A stretch of 64,000 nt of DNA from Haloglomus salinum. GTDB lineage: Archaea; Halobacteriota; Halobacteria; Halobacteriales; Haloarculaceae. Shown here piece by piece: positions 19,037 to 29,000 of this stretch. The notes below the pieces were generated by a model, which was not told where the DNA came from, did not search any database, and saw nothing but the letters and a program-made list of their open reading frames with translations. Location of the stretch: positions 124,001 to 188,000 of the forward strand of contig NZ_CP101153.1 of NCBI RefSeq assembly GCF_024298825.1. The letters run 5' to 3'. The translations under genes were made by a program, and so were the position numbers. The number at the start of each line of letters is the position of its first letter. The stretch's first letter is position 1.

Positions 19037-20296
19037 TTACGCGAGACTGCTCCGTGCCACCGCCAGCGAGCCGTCGGCCTCGACCATCACCTGCAGGTCG
19101 TCGTCGGACTCGTCGACCTGCCAGTCCACCCGTTCCTCGCGCCCGTCCAGCACGAGTCGCGTGTCGTAGACGCCGCGCTTCGCCACGAGAGCTTCGGTCC
19201 GCCCCTTCCCGCCGGCGGCCAGCGCCACGTCGCGCTCGACGACCGTGCGGTCCCCGTCGTGGACGGCCAGGTCCAGCTGCCGGTCGGCACCGCTCCGGTT
19301 GACCCACTCGAGTCGGGCGGGCTCGGCCACGTTCTCCGACGGGTCGCTCGACTCGTACGGAAGCGAGGCCGCCTCGCACTCCCCTCTCGCCCGGTCCGGG
19401 AGGTCCTCGACGGGCCGTGTCTCGACGGAGAGCGTTCCGTCACCGGAGATGTCGACGAGTACCCCCTGCGGGTCGTCGGCGCCGGTCGCCGTTGCGAGCG
19501 TCGTCTCCGCACTCGCGTCCCGGCCCAGCGACGCCCGCACCGTGTGGGTCGCGGCCTCGCGGAGGAACGCGCCGTACCGGACGACCGAAGCCGGCGGCGA
19601 GGGCTCCCACCGTGGCGTCTCGGCCACCAGTTCCTTGTCGACCGTCGCTGTGACGCGGACCGGGTGGGACTCGCAATCCCGGTTGCGGACGACGAGCGGC
19701 CGGGGCTCGTCCAGCAGTTCCCGGCCGTACCGGCCGACGGTGCTGAACCGCGTGGTATCGCCGCGCTGGGGCGTAATACCGACGGTCGCGTGCCGGACGG
19801 TCGGGTGCGCCACGCGGACGAGCAGCAGGTCCGTCGTGATGTCGTCCGTGCCGGCGGTACCGGGGTAGCGCGCCGCGAGCGTCACCGCCTCGCCCGAGAC
19901 CCGCGCCGAGACGAGTTCCAGGTCCGGCACGGAGGACGACCCGGTCTCCTGCACGCAGACGACGCTGGCGGCGTCGTAGTCGGTCTCCCGGAGGAAGGCG
20001 GGCGCCTCGCTCCCGGCCTCGCCGTCCTCCAGCGCGGTCGCGATTCGCTCACCGTGGCTCGCCTCCGTCGCTACCGCGAGGTAGAACCCACCGACCGTGC
20101 GCTGGGCGAAGGGGGCGTCCAGCCGGACGAGTTCCGGCGTGCCGTTGGCCGTGAGCGTCCCGGTGACGGTCGCCCCGGTGCCGGTCGGCGTCGACCCGGA
20201 GCCGGGCGTCGTGCCGCCGTCTCCCGGCCCGTCCGTACAGCCCGCCAGCCCGACGAGGGCGCCACCCGTGAGGGCGAGATACTGCCGTCGTTGCAT
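19037..20296 (-). CDS. Tat-exported lipoprotein of unknown function
   Basis: 419 residues. The N-terminus MQRRQYLALTGGALVGLAGC has a twin-arginine motif and a lipobox, so it should leave the cell folded by Tat and be anchored by a lipid on Cys20. A Gly/Thr/Pro-rich spacer follows, then beta-rich sequence (VTGTLTANGTPELVRLDAPFAQRTVGGFYL) without a known domain. The ATG at 20296 places the Tat motif at the very start; the earlier ATG at 20323 is less likely. A CATATG box lies 25-30 nt upstream. Confidence 0.78.
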   Translation of the reverse strand: MQRRQYLALTGGALVGLAGCTDGPGDGGTTPGSGSTPTGTGATVTGTLTANGTPELVRLDAPFAQRTVGGFYLAVATEASHGERIATALEDGEAGSEAPAFLRETDYDAASVVCVQETGSSSVPDLELVSARVSGEAVTLAARYPGTAGTDDITTDLLLVRVAHPTVRHATVGITPQRGDTTRFSTVGRYGRELLDEPRPLVVRNRDCESHPVRVTATVDKELVAETPRWEPSPPASVVRYGAFLREAATHTVRASLGRDASAETTLATATGADDPQGVLVDISGDGTLSVETRPVEDLPDRARGECEAASLPYESSDPSENVAEPARLEWVNRSGADRQLDLAVHDGDRTVVERDVALAAGGKGRTEALVAKRGVYDTRLVLDGREERVDWQVDESDDDLQVMVEADGSLAVARSSLA

Positions 20297-20369
20297 GGGT
20301 GTCGGGGGGTCGCCAGCGGGCATATGCCTTCCAGAGAGTCAAGCCGCCGTTTGACCGGGTGGCGCCCGG

Positions 20370-20380
20370 GTGCTTTTCAC
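20370..20380 (+). promoter_or_regulatory. T-rich promoter element of the UPF0179 gene
   Basis: GTGCTTTTCAC, with the first T of TTTT at 20374, 29 nt before the ATG at 20403. Confidence 0.5.
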
Positions 20381-20402
20381 CCGTCGCGGCGAACCGTCGG
20401 CC

Positions 20403-20852
20403 ATGTCGAAGGTCACCCTCATCGGGACCCGGCTGGCCGAACCGGGGACCGAGTTCGTCTACGGCGGCGAGGCGAGCGGCTGTGCGGGCTGTCCCTACCG
20501 GAACCAGTGTCTCAACCTGACCAAGGGGCGCAAGTACCGCGTCACCGAGGTCCGCGACGGCGGGCAGACCCTGGAGTGTGCGCTGCACGATACCGGCGTC
20601 CGCGCGGTGGAGGTGGAGCCGGCCCCCATCACGGCGAACGTCGCCGCCACCTCCGCGTACGCCGGCAGCCGCGTCACGCTGGAGGGGCCCTGCCCGCACA
20701 CGGAGTGCCCGAGCCACGAGTTCTGCGACCCCGACGGCGCCGAGTTCGACGAGGAGTACCGCATCGACGAGGTGCTGGGCGACCCACCACACGACCACTG
20801 TGCGCTGGGGCGGGACCTCGAACTGGTCGAGTTCGAGGCGCCCGGCGAGTGA
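20403..20852 (+). CDS. UPF0179 family cysteine-rich protein
   Basis: 149 residues from the ATG at 20403. It contains conserved Cys clusters (SGCAGCPYRNQCLNL, LECAL, GPCPHTECPSHEFC and HDHCAL) typical of archaeal UPF0179 proteins. The pattern suggests zinc or iron-sulfur binding; no biochemical role is established. The start is supported by a T-rich element 29 nt upstream and by the family N-terminus KVTLIGTRLAEPGTEF. Confidence 0.88.
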   Translation: MSKVTLIGTRLAEPGTEFVYGGEASGCAGCPYRNQCLNLTKGRKYRVTEVRDGGQTLECALHDTGVRAVEVEPAPITANVAATSAYAGSRVTLEGPCPHTECPSHEFCDPDGAEFDEEYRIDEVLGDPPHDHCALGRDLELVEFEAPGE

Positions 20853-20954
20853 CGTGACCCGGGAGCGCCCCACCGAGTTCCCGTCCGGCACGACGGAGCC
20901 ACTGGTCGGGAGGCAGGAACGGAAACGGGAGCGGGAAGACGTGGGACGACGGCA

Positions 20955-21782
20955 TCACGCCGTCGTCTCGGTGTCGGCCTCCGCCTCGGCCTCGGGCTCG
21001 GCGTCCAGTTTCCCGACGAGTTCGCCGGTGTAGCCGAACACGTCCTCGTAGCCGTAGGCGGACATCAGAATCGGGTAGAACGGCTCGTCGGCGACGAGCT
21101 GGTCGCCGTCGACGGCCGCGAACGGCGCGTCCGCGTCCACGCGCTGGAAGTTCTCGACGAGAACCTCGTAGCGGTCGCCCCGCTGTTTGGGGATACGCCG
21201 GTGCATCCGGAAGACGGGGACCTCGCGGTTCTCGTGGGGTTCGCCCGGGAGCGCACCGACGGCGGCGAGGAACTCCCGGACCAGCCGCTCGGCGTTCTCG
21301 GCGGCCTGGTCGCTCCCCTGGAGCCCACACTCCACCTCCAGTACCTCGTCACGCTCGATGAGCCGGCCCTCGGAGAACTGCGAGGTCTCGACCAGCGCGT
21401 CGACCGAGAGGTACGGACACGCCGAGCGCGCGAGCGCGTCCACCGTGTCACAGAGCGCGAACGGCTGCGCGTAGGACTGGGTCGAGTGCATCGAGAAGAC
21501 GACACAGTCGCGAAGCTCCGCCAGCAGTTCGTGGGCCAGCCGTGCCTCGTGGGTGTCGGCGTCCGGCGCACCCGGGAAGGCACGGTTGAGGTCCTCCTCG
21601 ACGTAGCGGAGGTTCCGCGCCATCGCCTCCTCGTTGGCGACGATGAACTTGACCGGGCGCGCGAGGTCAGGGTCGTCCTGCAACACCGCGTCGATGGCGC
21701 GAGGGCCGCACGGCTCGTCGCCATGGATGCCACCGACCACGGCGATCTCCGGCTCACCATCGCCCAACTGCTCGACCCGCAT
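20955..21782 (-). CDS. Succinylglutamate desuccinylase/aspartoacylase-like metal hydrolase
   Basis: 275 residues of the M14-like aspartoacylase family. Zinc-binding residues are visible: His and Glu in GGIHGDEPCGP near residue 20, and His in FSMHSTQSYAQPF near residue 96. NRAFPGAP matches the usual arginine-containing substrate motif NRxFPG. Family members remove acyl groups from amino acids or related small molecules; the substrate here is unknown. The C-terminal 15 residues are a low-complexity acidic tail (DAEPEAEAEADTETTA). Confidence 0.88.
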   Translation of the reverse strand: MRVEQLGDGEPEIAVVGGIHGDEPCGPRAIDAVLQDDPDLARPVKFIVANEEAMARNLRYVEEDLNRAFPGAPDADTHEARLAHELLAELRDCVVFSMHSTQSYAQPFALCDTVDALARSACPYLSVDALVETSQFSEGRLIERDEVLEVECGLQGSDQAAENAERLVREFLAAVGALPGEPHENREVPVFRMHRRIPKQRGDRYEVLVENFQRVDADAPFAAVDGDQLVADEPFYPILMSAYGYEDVFGYTGELVGKLDAEPEAEAEADTETTA

Positions 21783-21917
21783 TACACCGAGGTATCGACC
21801 CGAGCCCTATCAACGGCGCGCTTTCCGGGCGGTGTCGAGCATCGGTGGCCGTCGAGACGGAGTGGTTTCCCAGGGACTCCGGCGGGTAGTGCCGAGCCCC
21901 GTGTGTTCGCGCCCGAA

Positions 21918-22115
21918 TCACTCCGGCTGCACGGAGAGTGTCAGTTCGAGGGCGGCGTCGCAGCTCCGACACCGCCCGGTGTCGATGACGTCCTTCAGGA
22001 GCTGCTGGCTGAAGCAGGACGGACACGAGACCGCCTTCATCGTTCCGGGGAGCCCGGCGAACGTGTTGTCCCCGTCCAGTACGAACTCCATCGACCTGCC
22101 GTCCTCCGTCGACAT
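21918..22115 (-). CDS. Small zinc-ribbon protein
   Basis: 65 residues starting MSTEDGRSMEFVLDGDNTF. It has two Cys pairs (CPSC and CRSC) separated by about 17 residues, a likely zinc ribbon. Its partner is unknown. The start at 22115 is the best guess; an upstream in-frame ATG at 22184 would add Arg/Ser-rich residues. The region 21783-21917 between it and the hydrolase gene has a probable promoter (GATAGG, minus strand) near 21808. Confidence 0.65.
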   Translation of the reverse strand: MSTEDGRSMEFVLDGDNTFAGLPGTMKAVSCPSCFSQQLLKDVIDTGRCRSCDAALELTLSVQPE

Positions 22116-22241
22116 GTGGAACGTTGACTCACACCACGACAATGAAGCTTCGGCAGACGGACGGCGGACACGGCCGAGCGTCATACGCCGGCCGATCGCG
22201 TGAGTGTCACGCCACGTCGCGGGGCGGCTGGTCCGACCGCC

Positions 22242-23597
22242 TCACGCCACGTCGCGGGCCGCCTCGGCCAGCAGGTCCACGCCCAGCCGCATCTCCCGTT
22301 CGGTCGCGTCCAGCGGCGGGAGCAGCCGGAGCGTCCTGTGACCACAGCCCAGCGTCAGCAGGCCGTGCTGCATCGCGGCCGCCTGTACGTCGTCACGTCG
22401 CTGCTTGCTGTCGAACTCGACCGCGAGCAACAGGCCGAGACCGCGGATGTCGGTCACCCCCGGCAGGTCGGCGTCGGCCAGCAACTCGCGGGCCTGTCGG
22501 CCCCGCTCGGTCGCGTTGGCGAGCAGGTCGTGCTCGTGGATGGCATCCAGCGTGAGTGCGCCCTGCAGCGAGGCTGCGATGTCGCCGGCGCCCCACGTCG
22601 AGGAGAGCCGACTCCGCTCCTCGGGGAACACGTCCTCGCTGGCGACCGTCGCGCCCACGCGCAGCGCCTTCGCCGCCGTGATGACGTCCGGCTCGATGGG
22701 GTAGTGGTCGCTGGCCCACAGTTCGCCCGAACGACCCACGCCGGTCTGGATCTCGTCGGCGACGATGTGGATGTCGTGCTCGTCACAGACCGCGGCCACC
22801 TCGTCCATGAACGCGTCACTGGGGACGTGGTAGCCGCCCTCGCCCTGCACCGGTTCGAGGATGAGGAAGGCGAGTTCGTCGGCGTTGACGTGGCCCCGCT
22901 CCGGGTCGAGCATCCGGCGGAGGGTCGAGGGGTCCTCGCCGTCGGGGTCGGGGAAGAACCCGCACCCGCAGGTGGCCGGGTCACAGGAGCGGTCCCGGCA
23001 GAACGGCGCGTCGTGGACCGGGCCGACCTCGGGGAACTCGCGGCGGTACACCTCCTTCGAGCGGTTGAGCGAGAGCGTCCCCAGCGTCCGGCCGTGGAAG
23101 GCACCCTCGAAGGTGATGGCGTACTTCCCGCCGGTGTCGTCGTAGCAGATCTTCATCGCGTTCTCGACCGCCTCCGCCCCCGAGTTCGAGAGGAACACGG
23201 TGTCCATCCCGTAGTGGCTCGTCGCGTCGACGAGGCGGTCCATCAGCTCCGCCGGCCCCGGGAACTGCGGGTCGTCCGGGTCGCCAGCGGAGAGGTAGAA
23301 GTCCTGGCCGGCAATCTTGCCCGGCTCGGGCAGGTCGAACTCGGCCATCGGCTCCGTTATCTTCGGGTTCTGGTAGCCCAGCGGCGCCGCACCGACGTGG
23401 CTGGTGAAGTCCATGAGGACGTTCCCGTCGACGTCCGTGCAGAACGGGCCGTCGGCGGGGGCGGTGTGGTCCCAGACGAAGTCGTAGACGTACGTGGCTG
23501 GCGCGGCGAACGAGCGGTGGTAGTCGACCCGTGCCCTGGCCTTCTCGCCGGGCAGTTCGGCCACCTGTGGCTCCGCCCGGTCGCGGTCGAGACCCAT
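22242..23597 (-). CDS. Class III (PLP) aminotransferase
   Basis: 451 residues with the class III layout: FLSNSGAEAVENAMK, AFHGRTLGTLSLN, EPVQGEGGYHVPS, IVADEIQTGVGRSG and the PLP-binding lysine in ITAAKALRVGAT. These enzymes move amino groups from omega-amino acids such as GABA, acetylornithine or lysine to a 2-oxo acid. A Cys-rich insertion (RDRSCDPATCGCGFF, near residue 205) is unusual and may bind metal. Substrate cannot be read from context. A T-rich element sits 30 nt before the ATG. Confidence 0.88.
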   Translation of the reverse strand: MGLDRDRAEPQVAELPGEKARARVDYHRSFAAPATYVYDFVWDHTAPADGPFCTDVDGNVLMDFTSHVGAAPLGYQNPKITEPMAEFDLPEPGKIAGQDFYLSAGDPDDPQFPGPAELMDRLVDATSHYGMDTVFLSNSGAEAVENAMKICYDDTGGKYAITFEGAFHGRTLGTLSLNRSKEVYRREFPEVGPVHDAPFCRDRSCDPATCGCGFFPDPDGEDPSTLRRMLDPERGHVNADELAFLILEPVQGEGGYHVPSDAFMDEVAAVCDEHDIHIVADEIQTGVGRSGELWASDHYPIEPDVITAAKALRVGATVASEDVFPEERSRLSSTWGAGDIAASLQGALTLDAIHEHDLLANATERGRQARELLADADLPGVTDIRGLGLLLAVEFDSKQRRDDVQAAAMQHGLLTLGCGHRTLRLLPPLDATEREMRLGVDLLAEAARDVA

Positions 23598-23617
23598 ACC
23601 CCGCGGCTACGCGAACC

Positions 23618-23630
23618 CGGAGCAAAAGGC
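23618..23630 (-). promoter_or_regulatory. T-rich promoter element of the aminotransferase gene
   Basis: On the minus strand GCCTTTTGCTCCG, with the first T of TTTT (23627) 30 nt before the ATG at 23597. Confidence 0.5.
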
Positions 23631-23695
23631 TGTGGGGGCGACGGGACAGAGCCACGGTGACGGAGGTTTATGGTCGTTCCTGTGGACCGGCCGGT

Positions 23696-24919
23696 ATGGA
23701 GGTCCCCGTATCGAAGTCCCGCGCCGCGTGGTGGGGGGGCGGTGCCGCCGTAGCGTTCCTGCTCGCCTTCGTCGCGTACTCGTTCGTCGGGACGTTCGTG
23801 CTCGCCCTCTTCGTCTACTACGGGACCCGGCCGTTCTACACCCGGTTGCGCCGGCGGTTGCGGTCGAAATCCCTCGCCGCGGCCCTGGCGCTCCTGGCGC
23901 TGGCCCTGCCGGTCCTCGTGCTCGTGACCTACGCGCTCGCCATCGGCCTGCAGGAGTTCCAGCGCTTCCGCAACACTGCCGACCTCGGCCCGCTGGAGGA
24001 GGCCGTCGCACCCTATCTGGAGCTCTCGGACGCCGTCGGCGACCCGGCCACGCTGCTGTCGGACCCGAACGCCCGTGCCGCCATCGAGAGCGCACTCGGG
24101 CCGGCGCTCGACTCGCTCGGCTTCGTCGGCAACGGCCTGCTCCACCTGTTCGTCGTCTTCGCGGCCGCCTTCTACATGCTCCGTGACGGCCCCCAGCTCA
24201 CCCGCTGGGCCATCCGGCGTTTCGGGACCGAGACGGGCGTTCTCGCCGCGTTCGTCGACCACGTCGACACGGACCTCCACAGCGTCTACACGGGGAACCT
24301 GCTGAACGCCGTCTTCACGGCCGGCATCGGTGCCGTCGTCTACTCGCTGCTCAACTTCGTCGCCCCACCCGGCATCTTCATCCCCTACCCGGCGCTCATC
24401 GGGCTGCTGGCCGGTGCTGCCAGCCTCGTCCCCGTCGTCGGCATGAAACTGGTCTACGTCCCGGTGGCGATCTACCTGTTCGTCGTCGCCGGAGCCAACG
24501 ACGCGCCGGTCTGGTTCCCCACCGCGTTCACCCTCCTCTCCTTGATTATCGTCGACACCATCCCGGACCTGCTGCTCCGGCCGTACGTCTCCGGGCGTAA
24601 CCTCCACGTCGGCCTCGTGATGTTCGCCTACATCTTCGGCCCACTCCTCTTTGGCTGGTACGGCATCTTCCTCGGCCCGCTCCTGCTGGTCCTGACGTAC
24701 CACTTCGCCGACCTCGTCCTCCCGGAACTGGTCGCCGGGAGCGCCATCCGGCCGGCCGCGGTCGACCCCGGCACCGTCCCGGACGACGACGTGACCACGG
24801 GGGCAGGCGATGGGCCCGCCGAACCGAGGGCCGATGCGGGCGAGAACGGGGAGGAGAACGGAGACGGAAGCGGAGACGGAAACGGAGACGGAGACGAAGG
24901 CGAAGGCGAAAACCGGTAG
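23696..24919 (+). CDS. AI-2E family (PerM-like) membrane transporter
   Basis: 407 residues with about seven hydrophobic segments, starting GGGAAVAFLLAFVAYSFVGTFVLALFVYYGTRPFY, which is the typical opening of the AI-2E/PerM family, and with ALIGLLAGAASLVPVVGM matching the conserved late region. Family members are proposed permeases of small molecules or Na+/H+ antiporters; the archaeal substrate is unknown. The C-terminal 60 residues are cytoplasmic, acidic and end in Gly-Asp/Asn-Glu repeats from a 6-bp-like iteration. The ATG at 23696 has GGTTTATGG with its first T 29 nt upstream. Confidence 0.85.
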   Translation: MEVPVSKSRAAWWGGGAAVAFLLAFVAYSFVGTFVLALFVYYGTRPFYTRLRRRLRSKSLAAALALLALALPVLVLVTYALAIGLQEFQRFRNTADLGPLEEAVAPYLELSDAVGDPATLLSDPNARAAIESALGPALDSLGFVGNGLLHLFVVFAAAFYMLRDGPQLTRWAIRRFGTETGVLAAFVDHVDTDLHSVYTGNLLNAVFTAGIGAVVYSLLNFVAPPGIFIPYPALIGLLAGAASLVPVVGMKLVYVPVAIYLFVVAGANDAPVWFPTAFTLLSLIIVDTIPDLLLRPYVSGRNLHVGLVMFAYIFGPLLFGWYGIFLGPLLLVLTYHFADLVLPELVAGSAIRPAAVDPGTVPDDDVTTGAGDGPAEPRADAGENGEENGDGSGDGNGDGDEGEGENR

Positions 24920-24929
24920 CGGGACCGTC

Positions 24930-25187
24930 TCACTCCAGCCGGGTCCCGTCCCGGGGACAGTACTCGTGGTCGGTCGCCCGGGTCCGGTAGCCACACTCGG
25001 GACAGGTCCGGACCGGCGGCTCCCCCCGCTCGCTCTCCGCCTCATCGCCGCCGCGGAACAGGAACGGCACGAACGGGAGGAAGAGGAACAGGAGCAGCGT
25101 GTCGAAGTAGACGTACGCGGCGACACTCACCAGCAGGCTCACCAGCAGTCCGGCGGCCGCAGTGAGGAGGCGCGAACGGCTGGGCAC
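24930..25187 (-). CDS. Small membrane protein with C-terminal zinc ribbon
   Basis: 85 residues. Two hydrophobic segments (about 8-27 and 30-45) are followed by a charged linker and a zinc ribbon CPECGYRTRATDHEYC ending in DGTRLE. Membrane-anchored zinc ribbons of this kind are common in haloarchaea, and the function is unknown. It converges with the AI-2E gene. Confidence 0.75.
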   Translation of the reverse strand: MPSRSRLLTAAAGLLVSLLVSVAAYVYFDTLLLFLFLPFVPFLFRGGDEAESERGEPPVRTCPECGYRTRATDHEYCPRDGTRLE

Positions 25188-25255
25188 GCCCGGAGGGAGG
25201 GACCCCGGCCCGGAAACGGTTGCGGCTGCGACCGGGCGCCGGCGATCCGACTCGA

Positions 25256-25981
25256 CTACCGCATCCCGATGTCGTCCTCGTCCTTGATGACGCGGACGTC
25301 GGCCTCGCCGCTTGAGACCTCGTTACAGAGCTCGTAGAACTCGTTCTGCAGGCCGGCCGGGAACTTCAGCACGCCGACCCAGCTCCCGTCGGACTGCCAC
25401 TCCTCGCGCTGCAGGTCACCGAACTCCCGGACCTGCGCCTGGCCGGAGCCGGCGTGGTCCGCGGGCAACTGGACCGCCATCACGACCTCGTCGAAGCGGA
25501 TGGGGATGACCGGCCGGAGCGCCTCCAGCGCGTCGTCGACCTGGTTCTCGACGGGCTCCATCGGGTCGACCTTGAACCCGGCCTGCTCCAGTGCGCGCTC
25601 GATGCGCTCGGGCGGGTGGGGTGTGTCGTCCTGCTGGGGGTTGACCGCGTTCCGGACGATGGTGTTGACGAGCTGCTTGTGCTTCTGTTCCTGCATCTCC
25701 CGGCGCTGCTCGGCCGTGATCTGGATCTCCCCGCGCTTGATGACCTCCGGGATGATCTCCATCGGATCGGTCGTCCCGAACACCTCCTCCAGCGCGTTCT
25801 CGGGCGGCCGGTCGCCACGCGAAGCGTCCTCGAACACGTCTTCGGCGGCGATGACGTCCTCGAGGTCGCCCTCGAACTCGTCGCGCTTGATGGCCAGTGC
25901 CGCGTCCGGGTCGACCAGCACCTCGAACCGCTCGCCGTGGGATTCGAGCCGGGCCGTCACGGCCTCGTCGAGTGATATCAT
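25256..25981 (-). CDS. SBDS ribosome-maturation protein
   Basis: 241 residues matching archaeal SBDS: N-terminal domain with FEVLVDPDAALAIKR and LEDVIAAEDVFEDASRGD (residues 18-57), the helical middle domain (TAEQRREMQEQKHKQLVNTIVRNAVNP is split across 90-115), and a C-terminal ferredoxin-like domain ending in DEDDIGMR. SBDS helps release the anti-association factor from the large ribosomal subunit. A minus-strand CCTTTTAACCG element has its first T 30 nt upstream of the ATG. Confidence 0.93.
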   Translation of the reverse strand: MISLDEAVTARLESHGERFEVLVDPDAALAIKRDEFEGDLEDVIAAEDVFEDASRGDRPPENALEEVFGTTDPMEIIPEVIKRGEIQITAEQRREMQEQKHKQLVNTIVRNAVNPQQDDTPHPPERIERALEQAGFKVDPMEPVENQVDDALEALRPVIPIRFDEVVMAVQLPADHAGSGQAQVREFGDLQREEWQSDGSWVGVLKFPAGLQNEFYELCNEVSSGEADVRVIKDEDDIGMR

Positions 25982-26003
25982 ACCGCCGGCTACGCAGGCG
26001 GAC

Positions 26004-26014
26004 GGTTAAAAGGT
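26004..26014 (-). promoter_or_regulatory. T-rich promoter element of the SBDS gene
   Basis: On the minus strand ACACCTTTTAA, with the first T of TTTT (26011) 30 nt before the ATG at 25981. Confidence 0.5.
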
Positions 26015-26095
26015 GTGTCCCTGACGGCGTGGCCGTCGCTGGAGGGTGTGAGAACGAGTGGAGGGCGAGTGGGGAACGGGCGGGGACGTGGGGGG

Positions 26096-29000
26096 TCAGA
26101 GCGTGTCCGAGACCGTGTCGGTCGTGCCGCTCACGGTGTCGGTCGTGTCACTCACGGTGTCGGTGATGGAGCCGCCGTCGCTGCCACCCGAGGAGCCACC
26201 GCCCGAGCCACCGGTCGCGTCCGAAATCGGGTCGGTCGCGGAGGTGGGGTCGCTGGCCGTCTCGGTGGTCGTCGAGGTCGCCGAACTCGCGCTCGGCGTG
26301 ACGGCGTTCTCGTTCGTCCCGCCGAAAGTGGCCCGGTCGTTCCGGACACCCTTCGACTCGGGAGCGTCGATCTCGACGGCAGCGGGCCCCAGCGTGGCCT
26401 GGCCGCCGCTCTCCTGGACCTCGACCTGGTAGTAGAACTCGCGGCTGTCGCCGTCGTCGTTGACGATATCCGCGTCGTACTCGCCGAGGTCGACGACGAC
26501 GCGACCGTTCTCGGTCGTGAAGTCCTCGGCGTCGCCGGGACCCTCGACGACCGGCGTCCAGCCCTCGGGCAGGCTGTCACGGACCGTGATGGTGTCACCG
26601 TCGGACAGCTCCGTGACGTCGTCGAGCGTGACCCGCATGTCGACAGTGGAGCCGCCGATGTAGGTCTGGGTCTCGTCGGCCCGGGAGCCCACCGCGCCGA
26701 AGGTGGGCAGCTTCTCCAGCGTGAAGTTCGGGGCGAACGAGACCGTCGTCCGGGCGTCGAACCCGTTGACCAGCCCGGGGACGTTGACGAGCTTCGCGAC
26801 GACCAGCAGCTTGCGCGTCTCGCCGTCACCCGACGCGGCGTCGAGCGTTCCGACGGCCGAGTCCGCCTGCTCCTGCGGGCTCTGGCTACGGCCGTCCGTG
26901 TAGACCGTGAGCTGGCTGGCACTCCCGTTCTGGATCTGGGTCTTCGCGACGACGTTCGGCTCGCCGTTGGCGGCGGGGTTCTCCGCGTCGTAGACGAACA
27001 CGTCGACGTGGGGGCCGCCGGCCGCCATGCCGGCATCGGAACCCTCTAGCTCGCCGGCACCGACACGGAGGTCGAGCGACCCGCGCGGTGCCTCGATGAA
27101 GCCCGCGACCGCTCGCGAGTCCTTCGGGACGTCGAGGCCGACTTCGCCGCTGTAATTCGTGGAGACCGTCTGTCCGGGCTCGAACGAGTCGTCCGTGAGC
27201 GACCGACCGCCGCCGTACATGTTCTGCGTGACGGCGTCGATGGCGGCGTCCGGGTTCACGCGACCGTACCCCTCGAAGGGGTCGCGGTCGCCGTACTGGT
27301 ACGAGGGCGCCTTGGCGCGGTGGTACGGGGCCGCGGTGAAGGCCGTCTCCGAGGCCGTCGCGAGGATGACCTGCTTCCACCGCATCACGTCCTCGAGCGT
27401 GGTGTTCTCGGGGGCCGGGAGGAGGCCGTCGTCTCCCTCGTCGAAGACATCGCCGTCCTCCATCGCGTCCGCGACGAGGCCCGCGACGCCGTTGACGAAC
27501 GGGGAGGCCATCGAGGTCCCGGCCTTGCCCGTGTAGTCGCGCGGCGTCTCGTCGTCGCTGAAGTCGTCGGTGTTGGCCTTCGCGGCCTGTGCGAGGTCGG
27601 TCAGCGAGCCACCGGGTGCGGTGACGTCCGGCTTCATGTACGCCCCCTCGCCGTCCTCGTCGTTGCCACCGATACCGCCGGAGGAGTACGCGACGATGCC
27701 GTCTCGCGGGCCGGTCGCGACCACGCTGACCGCCTCGTCGGCGACCGCGGGTGCACCGTTCCCGTTGGCCGGCGTCGCGGCGTTGCCCGCCGCAGCGACC
27801 GTCATGATACCCTGCTCGGCCATCCGCTTGATGTTCGCGACGACACCGCCGTCCAGGCCCTGCCCGAAGCCGCCGAGCGGCAGGCCACCCGTGTACCCCC
27901 ACGACATGTTGACCGAACGGAGGTTGAACTGCTGGGTGAACGTGTCACCGTGGTCGGCGAGCACCTGCACCGGCGCACCGAAGCCCTGCAGACCGACCAG
28001 TGACGCGTCCGGCGCGACACCGGAGTGGATGGCGACCTCTCCGTCCTCCGTACGGTCGCCGTCGCCGGCGTTGGCGACCGATTCGAGGGCGCCGACCGCG
28101 AACTCCTTGACGCGGCCGACCGTGGGGGAGGCGCCGCCGAGCTGGTCGTCGGGGTCGACCTCCACCGTCTGCTCGGGGAGGGTCTGGTTCCCGACGCTCT
28201 GCCCACCGACGCTGGCGGAGGTGCTCGGGGAGCCGGGCTGGATGCGAACCGTGTACGTCCCGGTCTTCTCGGCCGGATGCGTGACGACGTTGTTGTCGAA
28301 CGCGCTGGTGTCGGAGCCGACCGCCGACTCCGCGACGACCTCGCCCCGCGGGTTCTTGATCTTGATCTCCAGGTTGTCACCGTAGGCGGAGGCGAAGACG
28401 CCCTCGCCGCTCTGGACATCGACGTACTCGACCTTCGCCATCCCCGAGAGGAGCGCCTCGGCGCTCTCGTTCTCGACGTGCCTGGTGACATCCTTGACCG
28501 TACTCGCGCGGCCGGAGCCGCCCATGATGGAGCTGACGTGGCTCCCGTGGCCGTCGGGGTCGCGGGGTTCGCTCAGCTTCCCGAAGCGGCCGGTGGGGTC
28601 GACCCAGCCGACCGTCTTGGTGTCCCCGTCCCGGTAGTCCTCCATCACGTTCTCCGAGTCTCCGAGGACTCCCCTCACCCCTCCCTTCGTGTAGAAGCCG
28701 AGGGTCTCGTCGGGCTCGGCATCCTGTCCGGGGTTGCTGTTCGGCGACTTTGAGGAGCGCACGTAGACCGTTGCCGTCGACACCGTGTTGACGTACAGTT
28801 CCGCGACGAATCGGTACTCCGTCTCGGCCTTGACCTTCGCGTCGAGGATGCGCTCCGGAACGCTCCCTGTCGCGGTCGTCGTGACTGGCTTCCACGTCGG
28901 GTCGTCCGGCGTCCCGGTGTTCTTGTCCAGCCGGAACTCCAGGTCGTTGGCGTTCTGCTGGCTCGGACTCCAGTCGAGTTCGGCGTTGACGTACCGCGTC

